Shown: one piece after another, positions 16,763 to 25,137 of the stretch
Position numbering within the stretch: position 1 is the first letter of the stretch
Layout: every line of letters begins with the position of its first letter
Assembly: GCF_020532725.1 (NCBI RefSeq)
Contig: NZ_JAJAVC010000003.1
Span: 977,990 to 1,041,989, forward strand
DNA length: 64,000 nucleotides
Reading direction: 5' to 3'
Origin: Methylobacillus arboreus
GTDB taxonomy: Bacteria; Pseudomonadota; Gammaproteobacteria; Burkholderiales; Methylophilaceae
Notes under the pieces: generated by a model
Seen by the model: only the letters and a program-made list of their open reading frames with translations
The model's database searches: none
Told to the model about the DNA's origin: nothing
Position numbers and translations under genes: made by a program

Positions 16763-17824
16763 ATGAACAGCGCTGATTTTCACAACAAATCTTTTGTTTT
16801 CCTGCTACTGCTGGTTTCTGCGGGGCTAATTATCATCCTGCTGCCATTTTATGGCGCGGTTTTCTGGGGCGTCATCCTCGCCATCCTGTTCACTCCGCTC
16901 TACCGGCGTCTGCTCGGCGTTACCAAAAACCGCAAGAACCTGGCGGCAATCGGGACACTTGGCGTCTGCATCGTCATTGTGATCGTGCCGGTCATCCTGA
17001 TTGCGAGCTCACTGGTGCATGAAGGCGCCATGCTGTTTCAGAAGATCAAGGGTGGCCAGATCAATCCGGCCCTGTATGCCCAGGAAATTCTTGATGCAAC
17101 ACCAGCGCCAATTCACCGGATGCTGGAGCGCATCGGCCTGACTGACGTCAAGAGCTTCCAGGAAAGGCTTTCGCAATTTGCAATGGAAGGCAGCCAGTTG
17201 CTCGCGACCAAAGCCTTGAGCATCGGCCAGAACACCTTCCAGTTTATAGTCGGGTTCGCCGTTATGCTTTACTTAATGTTCTTCCTGCTGCGCGATGGCA
17301 CCAACCTTTCCATACGCGTGAAACAGGCGATCCCGCTCAGTGCAGAGCACAAGCGCCACCTGTTCAACAAGTTCACGACCGTGATTCGCGCTACGGTCAA
17401 AGGGAATATTCTGGTAGCAATCACACAAGGCGCCCTTGGCGGCCTGATCTTCTGGATACTGGGTATCCAGGCCGCGCTGCTCTGGGCCGTGATCATGGCT
17501 TTCCTCTCGCTGCTGCCTGCCGTAGGTGCCAGCCTGATCTGGGCACCTGTGGCGATCTACTTTCTTGCCACCGGCGCACTTTGGCATGGTATTACCCTGA
17601 TTGCTTTTGGCGTATTCGTGATTGGCCTTGTGGACAATGTCTTGCGCCCCATTCTGGTAGGCAAGGACACCAAGCTGCCGGATTATGTGGTGCTGATTTC
17701 CACGCTGGGCGGCATGGCAGTGTTTGGCCTGAACGGCTTTGTGATCGGACCATTGATTGCAGCACTGTTCATCACCATGTGGGATATCTTTGCAACCTCA
17801 CGTCCCACCAGTGACAGAAACTAA
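16763..17824 (+). CDS. AI-2E family transporter (PerM/YdiK type)
   Basis: 353 aa inner-membrane protein with about seven to eight membrane helices and a cytoplasmic/amphipathic insert around residues 80-160. GALGGLIFWILGIQ and the C-terminal VDNVLRPILVGKDTKLP are family signatures. Members export quorum signals or act as Na+/H+ antiporters; the substrate cannot be told here. It stands alone, with no terminator seen after it. Confidence 0.85.
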   Translation: MNSADFHNKSFVFLLLLVSAGLIIILLPFYGAVFWGVILAILFTPLYRRLLGVTKNRKNLAAIGTLGVCIVIVIVPVILIASSLVHEGAMLFQKIKGGQINPALYAQEILDATPAPIHRMLERIGLTDVKSFQERLSQFAMEGSQLLATKALSIGQNTFQFIVGFAVMLYLMFFLLRDGTNLSIRVKQAIPLSAEHKRHLFNKFTTVIRATVKGNILVAITQGALGGLIFWILGIQAALLWAVIMAFLSLLPAVGASLIWAPVAIYFLATGALWHGITLIAFGVFVIGLVDNVLRPILVGKDTKLPDYVVLISTLGGMAVFGLNGFVIGPLIAALFITMWDIFATSRPTSDRN

Positions 17825-17902
17825 TAAGCAAACTTAACTAGGCCGTTGCCTGGTTGTTTCCGACACGAAGCATCGGCAATCTGTGCAAAAACTCAGTGAT
17901 AT

Positions 17903-18265
17903 CTAGTCGATTACCATCACTAGCAAGGCAAGCAAACCGATTCCTGCTACAGATACTCCTGCCTTGGTCAACAGATTGGGAGAATAAGAAAGCAGCAGCA
18001 CCAAACTAATCGCAGCTGCTGACACAAAACCAGTCCAGGCTACCAGACCTATAGACCAGCCCCATCCATAGGCACTTGATAATATCCCCAAAGCCAGAAG
18101 ACTCCAGCCAATCGCCTTCAACCACTTTCTGCTGGCAGGAGATAAGACCGCTCCATCCCTTGCTTGGGCATAATGCTTTTCCATACCCAGGCAGAATGCC
18201 GTCATCCCAGCATAAGCCAAGGCATATGTCATAAGAGAAGCAGCCAATACAGAAACATTACTCAT
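17903..18265 (-). CDS. DUF3325 membrane protein of siderophore locus
   Basis: 120 aa with three to four hydrophobic segments. It matches the DUF3325 pattern LAYAGMTAFCLGMEKHYAQ, a small membrane protein found in ferric-siderophore clusters together with PepSY and DUF3649 proteins. It is the last gene of the operon, 82 bases after the PepSY gene. Its role is unknown; co-occurrence suggests it assists reduction or transfer of iron at the inner membrane. Confidence 0.8.
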   Translation of the reverse strand: MSNVSVLAASLMTYALAYAGMTAFCLGMEKHYAQARDGAVLSPASRKWLKAIGWSLLALGILSSAYGWGWSIGLVAWTGFVSAAAISLVLLLSYSPNLLTKAGVSVAGIGLLALLVMVID

Positions 18266-18347
18266 TACATTTACTCACTGAATTTTCACAGTAATTGCAA
18301 ATAAAAATCAAATAATTAGAAACTTTCAAGGCTATGATTGGCGACGC

Positions 18348-19892
18348 TTATGCAGGCCGGACCTTCCGCTTGGATGGCAAGCCCTGCATGGTGCTGGAAA
18401 GTTTGGGAATCGCCATTGAGAGCAGCCCCCCGAACAACAGTATTGTTACTTCAACCCCGAAGGCTATCCCATCACCTTTCTGCCAGAATGTCAGCAGGTT
18501 GGGTTGGCCACTTAACCATGAGTAGACTGGCAATAGCCAGCACAACAACAAAGCAAGGATGACCTGGTCACGCCAGCTAGCCAATGGCTTGCGTATCAAG
18601 GCATGCACCAGGCTCACCAGCCAAGTCAACAGGAATGCACGCACCTCCCAGTCGGATCGCTCGGCAAAGTCGATTGGCAATATCCGATTGGCCCAGAAAT
18701 AGATCAATATGGCATTGATGCTGCCCATTACCGCTGCCACATTGAGCGCCTCGATCAATCGGTAGACACGGGCACTGGCAGCGCCAAACTCATTTTCAGG
18801 TCGTTTGCGGCGCTTGATGGTGAACAAGATCAATCCGGTCGCAATCAACCCGCAGCTCACAATGCCGCCGATGAAGTACAGCCAGGAAACCGTCCAGCCG
18901 CCGAACATCGCGATGTGAAGTCCGACAAAGCTCCGGAAAACATATCCAGAATCGCGCCATTCCGTTTGCTTACCGAGCAATTCACCCGTCACGGCGCTGA
19001 AGGCGACATGGTCTGCTACGGCTGCAACCCGCCCTCCCACGCCAGCAAAAAACTCGACCACGGCCGAGGCGTCGCCGCCATTCTGGATGACTGCCCATTC
19101 CACACTGCCAATGGCTTCTTTTGCCTGGGGCAGCAATTGGCCGATATTGACCATGTCCGCCGGCGTGCCCGCATATGGTTGCTCAAAGGACTGCACGGAA
19201 TCACCGCGTAACGCGCGCGGATTATCGTAAACCGCCTTCAGCCCCAAAGGCAGAAATACCAGCGGCTGCATGACCAGGCCGGTATAGGTGATCATCAACA
19301 AGAACGGCAGCATCAAGACGCCCGAGACGTTATGCGCATCCAGCCACGAGCGCTGCGAAGAGGATTGCCGGCGGAAAGTGAAGAAATCCTTGAAGATGCG
19401 CTTGTGAATGACAATGCCGCTGATCAGCCCCACCATCATCACCACCGCTGCCAGCCCGACGATAATGGTGCCGGTCAAACCCGCCAACAGCGTGTAATGG
19501 AAATCCGTGAGCATTGCGCCGCCTTCGGTCTCGCGCAGCTCGATCGGCTCGCCGCTTGCCGGATCGAGCCGCACTTCATGCGCTTCGCCTTTCTGGCGCC
19601 ACCTGACCTCGAGCCCAGGATGAGCCCCGCCAGGAAGGGTGATCATCCACATGCTGCCTTTTTCCTTGGGCGCGTGTTGTTGCAGGTATGCCTGCGCCAC
19701 CTCGAACTGATGCTCGACCGCAGGTTGTGAAACCGTATTGTCAAGTCTACCTTCAGGCTGCATCCAATGCGTGATGCCATGTTCAAACACTGCCATCGTG
19801 CCGGTGATGAATACGGCAAAAAGCAGCCATCCGAGATATAAGCCGAACCAGGTATGCAGCCAAGCCATGGATAAGGAAAATGTCTTTTTCAT
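18348..19892 (-). CDS. PepSY-associated TM protein, putative ferric-siderophore reductase
   Basis: 514 aa. A first membrane helix (about 10-35) is followed by a periplasmic PepSY stretch, then further helices near 150, 200, 340 and in the C-terminal third. The histidines in the helical parts fit the haem-binding proposals for this family, which is thought to reduce ferric siderophores in the periplasm. Its start overlaps the DUF3649 stop by 4 bases, so the two are coupled. It belongs to the TonB receptor operon. Confidence 0.85.
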   Translation of the reverse strand: MKKTFSLSMAWLHTWFGLYLGWLLFAVFITGTMAVFEHGITHWMQPEGRLDNTVSQPAVEHQFEVAQAYLQQHAPKEKGSMWMITLPGGAHPGLEVRWRQKGEAHEVRLDPASGEPIELRETEGGAMLTDFHYTLLAGLTGTIIVGLAAVVMMVGLISGIVIHKRIFKDFFTFRRQSSSQRSWLDAHNVSGVLMLPFLLMITYTGLVMQPLVFLPLGLKAVYDNPRALRGDSVQSFEQPYAGTPADMVNIGQLLPQAKEAIGSVEWAVIQNGGDASAVVEFFAGVGGRVAAVADHVAFSAVTGELLGKQTEWRDSGYVFRSFVGLHIAMFGGWTVSWLYFIGGIVSCGLIATGLILFTIKRRKRPENEFGAASARVYRLIEALNVAAVMGSINAILIYFWANRILPIDFAERSDWEVRAFLLTWLVSLVHALIRKPLASWRDQVILALLLCWLLPVYSWLSGQPNLLTFWQKGDGIAFGVEVTILLFGGLLSMAIPKLSSTMQGLPSKRKVRPA

Positions 19893-20161
19893 TTCAAGTA
19901 CCAGGCCAATGCAACCCAGGACAGTAATCCGCCAGCCACGGCCAGGATCACAGCCCAGACTTTGAGTGCGCTACGTGCGGAAAATGCCCAGATCATCACG
20001 GCAAAATAAATCAACCAGGGAAAGAGCGTTCCGTAATAAACGGCATCTGCCCGGTGCCCAGGCCATGACAATACCCAGGCCAGATTGGCCAGCGCAGTCA
20101 GCAAGTATCCGCCGATAAAGGCTGCCAGCACTCTCAAGCTGATATCGGCAGATGCCTTCAT
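19889..20161 (-). CDS. DUF3649 membrane protein of siderophore locus
   Basis: 90 aa with three hydrophobic segments (about 10-27, 40-58 and 66-86). It matches the DUF3649 pattern LRVLAAFIGGYLLTALANL. It overlaps the esterase gene before it and the PepSY gene after it by 4 bases each, so the three are translated as a unit. Function is unknown, but it is almost always next to a PepSY protein in iron-uptake loci. Confidence 0.82.
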   Translation of the reverse strand: MKASADISLRVLAAFIGGYLLTALANLAWVLSWPGHRADAVYYGTLFPWLIYFAVMIWAFSARSALKVWAVILAVAGGLLSWVALAWYLK

Positions 20162-21141
20162 CGACCGGCTCCTTGCTTAGGCTGATCAGGATTCCCCAGA
20201 AAGAATTCCACCGCCCTGATGCTGCCGGTCAGCATGGCTGTGCCATGATTCTCACCTTCCTGTAATCGGTAGAACGTGTTCAGCCCATGCGGCTTGCTGT
20301 GTTGCAGTTCCTCGGCCAGCTCGCGCGTGGCATCCACCATGCGCCTCTGCTGCATATGTGCCAGCCTGGGGGATTGTGGATCGGCACCTGGAGGCAGCTG
20401 TTGCTCCAGGCTGCCCACCATCAACAGTAAGCGCAACCGCTCGAGCCCTGCTGATGGTAGAGCCTCGAACCGTTTCTGCTCCTCAAGGATGTAACGCTTG
20501 TTCCACCAGATGGAGGGGCTGGAGACTATATAGGTCTGAAATGCCTGCGGCTGGGTGAATAATACATGCAAGGCAAACAATCCGCCGTAGGAGTGTCCGA
20601 ACAAGGCCTGGCGCTGCGAATCAATGCGAAATTCTTTTGCCAATTGGGGCTTGAGCTCGGTCTCGATGAAGCTCAAAAACCGGTCGGCCCCGCCCTGCTT
20701 GGCCGCGCGGCGGTCTCCGGTGTCGGCAAGGTCTAGCGCCGGCGGGGTATAGTCCTCGGCACGTTGAACCTCATCCAGCAATCCTTGCGTAGGATAACCG
20801 ATGCCAACGACAACCGCAGGCGAAATGCCTGTGGCGTCTCGGCGCTGGGATTGCCCATGCACCAGCATGGAAACTGGATAGAACATCGCGTTGCCGTCCA
20901 GCACATAAATAACGGGGAATCCTCCGACAGGCGCTTCGTCGGCCGGACGGGAAATGAAGATACGATAGGTCTTGCCTGTCGAGGAGGAATATATGTCCCG
21001 CTGTTGCGCTATCGGCAAAGTAGCCTCACGCCATGCCTCGCGGTCATCCAGACTACTGGCCTCTGCCGGCAGAACGCACAATAGCAAGCCCCACAATATC
21101 CAGGGGGAAATCGATTTCAACTTCAATATATATCGTTCCAT
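20158..21141 (-). CDS. Alpha/beta hydrolase, putative siderophore esterase
   Basis: 327 aa from the ATG at 21141, with an N-terminal hydrophobic signal or anchor (about residues 10-27, WILWGLLLCVLPAEA). The nucleophile elbow is GHSYGG, and a histidine late in the protein lies in EGENHGTAM. This is the esterase fold of IroE/Fes-like enzymes that hydrolyse siderophores, which fits its place behind a TonB receptor. No Shine-Dalgarno sequence precedes the start: a terminator T-run ends 1 base before the ATG. The true start or the coupling is therefore uncertain. Confidence 0.82.
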   Translation of the reverse strand: MERYILKLKSISPWILWGLLLCVLPAEASSLDDREAWREATLPIAQQRDIYSSSTGKTYRIFISRPADEAPVGGFPVIYVLDGNAMFYPVSMLVHGQSQRRDATGISPAVVVGIGYPTQGLLDEVQRAEDYTPPALDLADTGDRRAAKQGGADRFLSFIETELKPQLAKEFRIDSQRQALFGHSYGGLFALHVLFTQPQAFQTYIVSSPSIWWNKRYILEEQKRFEALPSAGLERLRLLLMVGSLEQQLPPGADPQSPRLAHMQQRRMVDATRELAEELQHSKPHGLNTFYRLQEGENHGTAMLTGSIRAVEFFLGNPDQPKQGAGR

Positions 21142-21147
21142 GAAAAA

Positions 21148-21172
21148 GCGGTTGCCTTTATACGGTAACCGC
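21148..21172 (-). terminator. Intrinsic terminator between receptor and esterase
   Basis: On the minus strand the stem GCGGTTACC/GGCAACCGC (one imperfect pair, 7-base loop) is followed at once by TTTTT at 21147-21143. It lies 11 bases past the receptor stop and abuts the esterase start. It should stop much of the transcription, leaving the receptor in excess over the downstream proteins. Confidence 0.75.
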
Positions 21173-21182
21173 CTCACAACAA

Positions 21183-23426
21183 TTACCAGTTGTACTTCAG
21201 CGTTGCATTCACCACGCGCCCCATACCGTAGAAGCAAGCGCCGATTCCGCTACATGTCGCCACATATTCCCTATCTGTCAGGTTGGTGGCATTGACAGCA
21301 ACTTCCGCTCCACTCCATCCCACAGACTTGAGGTCATAACGAACTGCAGCATCAAACAAAGTGTAGGAATCCACATACAGCTTCTCATTGCCAACCGCAG
21401 CAGTAGCCGTCGGTGCAGTCAATCCGTACGAACCGCCAACATAGCGCACGCCCAGACCTACGCTCAAGCCATCAAGGTTTCCTGTAGTAAATGCATAATT
21501 TGCCCACAAGGAAGACATGTGACGTGGAATGTTGATTAGTTGGTTCCCTTGCTCCAGGGCATTATTGCTCTTGGTAATTTCGCTATCCATGTAAGTATAG
21601 CTGCCCAGCAGGCTGAGTTGCTCGGTTAACGCGGCCTTGCCCTCGACCTCCAACCCCTTGATCTTTGCCTCTCCCACCTGGGTAGAACAAGTGGCTGCAC
21701 CATTGGGGTTGACACAGACATGGCCTGGGGTGCTGTCGGTTACTACCCGATTTTCCTGGGTCAGCTCGTATACGGACACGCTGACCAGGCTATTGCTGCC
21801 TGGCGGCTGGTACTTCACCCCGGCCTCGTATTGCTTGCCCTTGATCGGCTTCAGGGAAACGTCCTGCCATGTCACGGTAGTCAAGGGGCCCGGGTCGAAG
21901 GAAGTGGAATAGCTGACAAACGGCGCGAAGCCATTATCAAACAGATACACCGCTCCCGTACGCCATGTGAAGGCGTGATCCTCAAAATCGTTATGACGGT
22001 TGTTCGCTTTATTCAGCAGGCTATTATCAAAGCGGTCATATCGCCCGCCCAGGCTGAAGCGCCAATTGTTCCAGGCCAATTGCTCCTGTAAATAGGCCCC
22101 AGTCTGCTTTTGGTCCGCATCGTAATCGCTTTGCAAATTGAAGGTCGGATTGCCGATCCCTGTATATACCGGGTTGAACAGGGAAATGGAGGATGCAGTA
22201 GCTCCATAACGGTTGTTTTGCCAATTGATGCGTTGAGCATCAAGGCCCAGCAGCACAGTATGTTTTATTTCCCCGGTACTGAAATCGGCCTGAAGCTGGT
22301 TATCGATTGCCACACCTTCGGATTGTCCATGCCCAAGAACCGCACGACGACTGAATATTCCACTTGGAGCACTGCCATTATCAATGCCTCCGACTACCCC
22401 TCTAATATCATTCTCAATATTCGTATAGCGGGCATTCTGGCGAAACTGCCATATATCGTTGAAGCGATGCTCAAATGACCAGCCGACCAACGATTGCTCC
22501 CGGTCAAACAGGTTCCAACCCGGCTCGCCAAGAAATGTATCGATATCCAGACGCCCGCCCGCCGGACTGGCCTTCACGGTCCCAAAATAAGGCAGGAACT
22601 GGAAAGTGGACCCGCCCTTGTCACGCTGGTATTGGGCGAGCAACGTCAAGCTAGTGTTCTCGGAAATCTGCCACAACAAGCTGGGCGCAAAATAGGTGCG
22701 CTGCAAATCGGTATGGTCGACTTGCGAATTGCCGTCATTGAATGAGCCGACGAGCCTGAACAATACCGAATTATCATCGGCAAGACTGCCGCCGATATCG
22801 AATGCCGCCTTGTACTGGTCGAAACTGCCTCCTTGCAGACGAACTTCATTTACCTGGTTCAAAGTTGGACGCTTGGTAACTAGGTTAATCAACCCTCCTG
22901 GCACAATCTGCCCATATATGGCTGCCGAAGGCCCTTTAAGCACCTCAACGCGCTCCAGGCCATAGGTGTCGAAACTGGCACGGTTCCACTGTCCGCCGCC
23001 TTGAACCCTGAGTCCATCCAGAAATAAATTGGATGTGCCGTCATCCGTGTCCAATCCGCCCTTGAAACCACGGATCGAATAACTCTCGGCACGGCTATCC
23101 ATGCCCAACCCCTCGGTACGCACCCCAGCGGTATATCCCAGCGCATCATTAAGATTCTGCGCATTGCGGTCATCCAGCTCCTTGCGGTCAATGACCGAAA
23201 TGGATTGAGGTGTTTCGAGGATCGACGTATCGGTCTTGGTCGCACTCTTGGTTTTCTTGGCGACATAACTACTGGTTTCGTCATCAGTTTTGGCACCGAC
23301 AACAGCCACTTCTGGCAATACAGAGCCACTTTCATCTGCTGCCATGACAGGCATTGCAAACAAGGCGCTAACGACGGCATATACAAGCTTTGGCGAATAA
23401 AGCTCTGATATGGATAACTGCTTCAT
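21183..23426 (-). CDS. TonB-dependent siderophore receptor
   Basis: 747 aa from the ATG at 23426, chosen because GGGGAAAAAA lies just upstream. A signal peptide ends near AMPVMAA. The plug domain holds TPQSISVIDRKELDDR and the SIRGF motif, and the barrel ends in a terminal aromatic residue (LKYNW), as required for outer-membrane insertion. ETPQSISVI is typical of the ferrichrome/hydroxamate-type receptor family. It is first in the operon of esterase, DUF3649, PepSY and DUF3325 genes. Iron (Fur) control is expected but no convincing Fur box was found upstream. Confidence 0.92.
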   Translation of the reverse strand: MKQLSISELYSPKLVYAVVSALFAMPVMAADESGSVLPEVAVVGAKTDDETSSYVAKKTKSATKTDTSILETPQSISVIDRKELDDRNAQNLNDALGYTAGVRTEGLGMDSRAESYSIRGFKGGLDTDDGTSNLFLDGLRVQGGGQWNRASFDTYGLERVEVLKGPSAAIYGQIVPGGLINLVTKRPTLNQVNEVRLQGGSFDQYKAAFDIGGSLADDNSVLFRLVGSFNDGNSQVDHTDLQRTYFAPSLLWQISENTSLTLLAQYQRDKGGSTFQFLPYFGTVKASPAGGRLDIDTFLGEPGWNLFDREQSLVGWSFEHRFNDIWQFRQNARYTNIENDIRGVVGGIDNGSAPSGIFSRRAVLGHGQSEGVAIDNQLQADFSTGEIKHTVLLGLDAQRINWQNNRYGATASSISLFNPVYTGIGNPTFNLQSDYDADQKQTGAYLQEQLAWNNWRFSLGGRYDRFDNSLLNKANNRHNDFEDHAFTWRTGAVYLFDNGFAPFVSYSTSFDPGPLTTVTWQDVSLKPIKGKQYEAGVKYQPPGSNSLVSVSVYELTQENRVVTDSTPGHVCVNPNGAATCSTQVGEAKIKGLEVEGKAALTEQLSLLGSYTYMDSEITKSNNALEQGNQLINIPRHMSSLWANYAFTTGNLDGLSVGLGVRYVGGSYGLTAPTATAAVGNEKLYVDSYTLFDAAVRYDLKSVGWSGAEVAVNATNLTDREYVATCSGIGACFYGMGRVVNATLKYNW

Positions 23427-23529
23427 TAATTTTTTCCCCTGACTGAAAAAGCCAGAAATTTTAATGAAAACAGTTCCTAAATGCATTTAAAAATAATAAC
23501 TATTACATTTCTTTACAATGCCATCAATT

Positions 23530-23946
23530 TTAAAATAATGACAAGGTATAGGTACGCTTTGGCAATTTGGAGGATTTCTTCCGGCGTGCTTTTTTCATTG
23601 CGACTGCTGGCGTCGGCACGGGCAACTCTTCTGCAAACAGCGGCTGTTGCACAGGGAACATATCCTCTTGCCCTTGCCAATCGCGAAGTTCTGGTCTGAG
23701 CTCGCAATCAACCCGGATATCGGATTTTGGAACGCAGCAGCAGGGCAAGATTTCATCGGCTGCCACAAATGCCAGAGGCTGCTCCAGGTAACTCACTTCC
23801 CCATCCAGCAGCCTCACCCGGCATAATCCACAGTAGCCAGCCCGGCACTGGTATTCCACCTCATGACCGGTACGCTCCAGCCCCTCAAGCAGGGTTTCGT
23901 GGGGGGTAAGGTTAAAACCGATGTGCTGGCTGCGTACCGTGCTCAC
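23530..23946 (-). CDS. yfaE: YfaE-type 2Fe-2S ferredoxin with basic C-terminal tail
   Basis: 138 aa. The plant-type ferredoxin core (about 1-85) has C34, C39 and C42 in [11 protein letters not shown] and a fourth ligand in LPCCC. This is the YfaE partner that maintains the diferric-tyrosyl cofactor of NrdB. E. coli YfaE is about 84 aa; here an extra 50 residues end in a lysine/arginine-rich tail ([14 protein letters not shown]). The GTG start at 23946 overlaps the nrdB stop by 4 bases, so translation is coupled. Confidence 0.88.
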   Translation of the reverse strand: MSTVRSQHIGFNLTPHETLLEGLERTGHEVEYQCRAGYCGLCRVRLLDGEVSYLEQPLAFVAADEILPCCCVPKSDIRVDCELRPELRDWQGQEDMFPVQQPLFAEELPVPTPAVAMKKARRKKSSKLPKRTYTLSLF

Positions 23947-25076
23947 AGTTCAAAGTCGTTAAGGTCATCCGCCGATACTTCCGAATCAATCTGGCCGATC
24001 AGGTAAGAGCTCAGTTCCACTTCCTGCGGCGCCACTTGCACGGTATCGGAAGCCAGCCAGGTATTGATCCAGGGAATGGGATTGCTCTTGGCATTAGGGA
24101 ATGCCGGAGGCAAGCCAACCGAGGCCATGCGGTTATTGGTGATGTACTCGACATACTGGCAGAGGATGTCCTTGTTGAGGCCGATCATGGAACCATCCTT
24201 GAACAGGTATTCCGCCCATAGTTTTTCCTGCTCGGCCGCATCACGGAACATCTCGAAACACTCCTGATGCAGTTCGCTGGCAATCTCGGCAAACTCGGGG
24301 TCATCCTGCCCGGAACGCATGATATTGAGCATGTGTTGGGTGCCAGTAAGATGCAGTGCCTCGTCACGCGCAATCAGACGGATGATCTTGGCATTGCCTT
24401 CCATCACCTTGCGCTCGGCAAATGCAAACGAACAGGCAAAGCTGACGTAAAAGCGGATGGCCTCTAGGATATTCACACTCATGAGGCAGAGATAAAGCTG
24501 CTTTTTCAATTCACGCAGCTTGACCGGCTGGTTTTCACCATTGATCACATGGTCGCCCTCGCCCAATTGCGAATAGAGCATAGTCTTGTGGATCAGGTCA
24601 TCGTAATAGGCAGAGATGTCGTTCGCCCGCGCAATGATGTTTTCGTTGCGCACGATGTCATCAAAGATCAGTGACGGGTCGGAGACGATATTACGGATGA
24701 TATGAGTGTAAGAGCGCGAGTGTATGGTTTCGGAAAACGCCCAGGTCTCGATCCAGGTTTCCAGCTCAGGCAATGACACCAGCGGCAGCAAGGCGACATT
24801 GGGGCTGCGGCCCTGAATGGAATCCAGCAAGGTCTGGTATTTGAGGTTGCTGATGAAGATGTGCTTCTCATGCTCGGGCAGGTTCTGGTAGTCGTGCCTG
24901 TCCTGCGATACATCCACCTCCTCCGGCCGCCAGAAGAACGACAGCTGCTTCTCGATCAGCTTTTCGAATACCGGGTATTTCTGTTGATCATAGCGCGCCA
25001 CGTTCACAGGCTGGCCGAAGAACATCGGTTCTTCCAGCTGCTTGTTGTCCGTCTTTGAAAAAATGCTATACGCCAT
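23943..25076 (-). CDS. nrdB: Class Ia ribonucleotide reductase beta subunit NrdB
   Basis: 377 aa, nearly identical in length to E. coli NrdB. Iron ligands are visible in SNLKYQT context, [12 protein letters not shown] and [14 protein letters not shown]. The subunit houses the diferric-tyrosyl radical used by NrdA to reduce ribonucleotides. The C-terminal tail ends in [10 protein letters not shown], the peptide that docks into NrdA. It lies 61 bases after nrdA and is coupled to the ferredoxin gene. Confidence 0.96.
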   Translation of the reverse strand: MAYSIFSKTDNKQLEEPMFFGQPVNVARYDQQKYPVFEKLIEKQLSFFWRPEEVDVSQDRHDYQNLPEHEKHIFISNLKYQTLLDSIQGRSPNVALLPLVSLPELETWIETWAFSETIHSRSYTHIIRNIVSDPSLIFDDIVRNENIIARANDISAYYDDLIHKTMLYSQLGEGDHVINGENQPVKLRELKKQLYLCLMSVNILEAIRFYVSFACSFAFAERKVMEGNAKIIRLIARDEALHLTGTQHMLNIMRSGQDDPEFAEIASELHQECFEMFRDAAEQEKLWAEYLFKDGSMIGLNKDILCQYVEYITNNRMASVGLPPAFPNAKSNPIPWINTWLASDTVQVAPQEVELSSYLIGQIDSEVSADDLNDFEL

Positions 25077-25137
25077 ATTATCAGTCTCGTTCTTGATTCA
25101 ACCAGGGACCAAGCCAGGATCATCCTGGCTCACGTCC

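Noticed and set aside
23491..23510. Possible Fur box (AATAATAACTATTACATTT) upstream of the TonB receptor
   Set aside because: Only about 10 of 19 positions fit the Fur consensus and the region is A/T-rich, so the match is not convincing.
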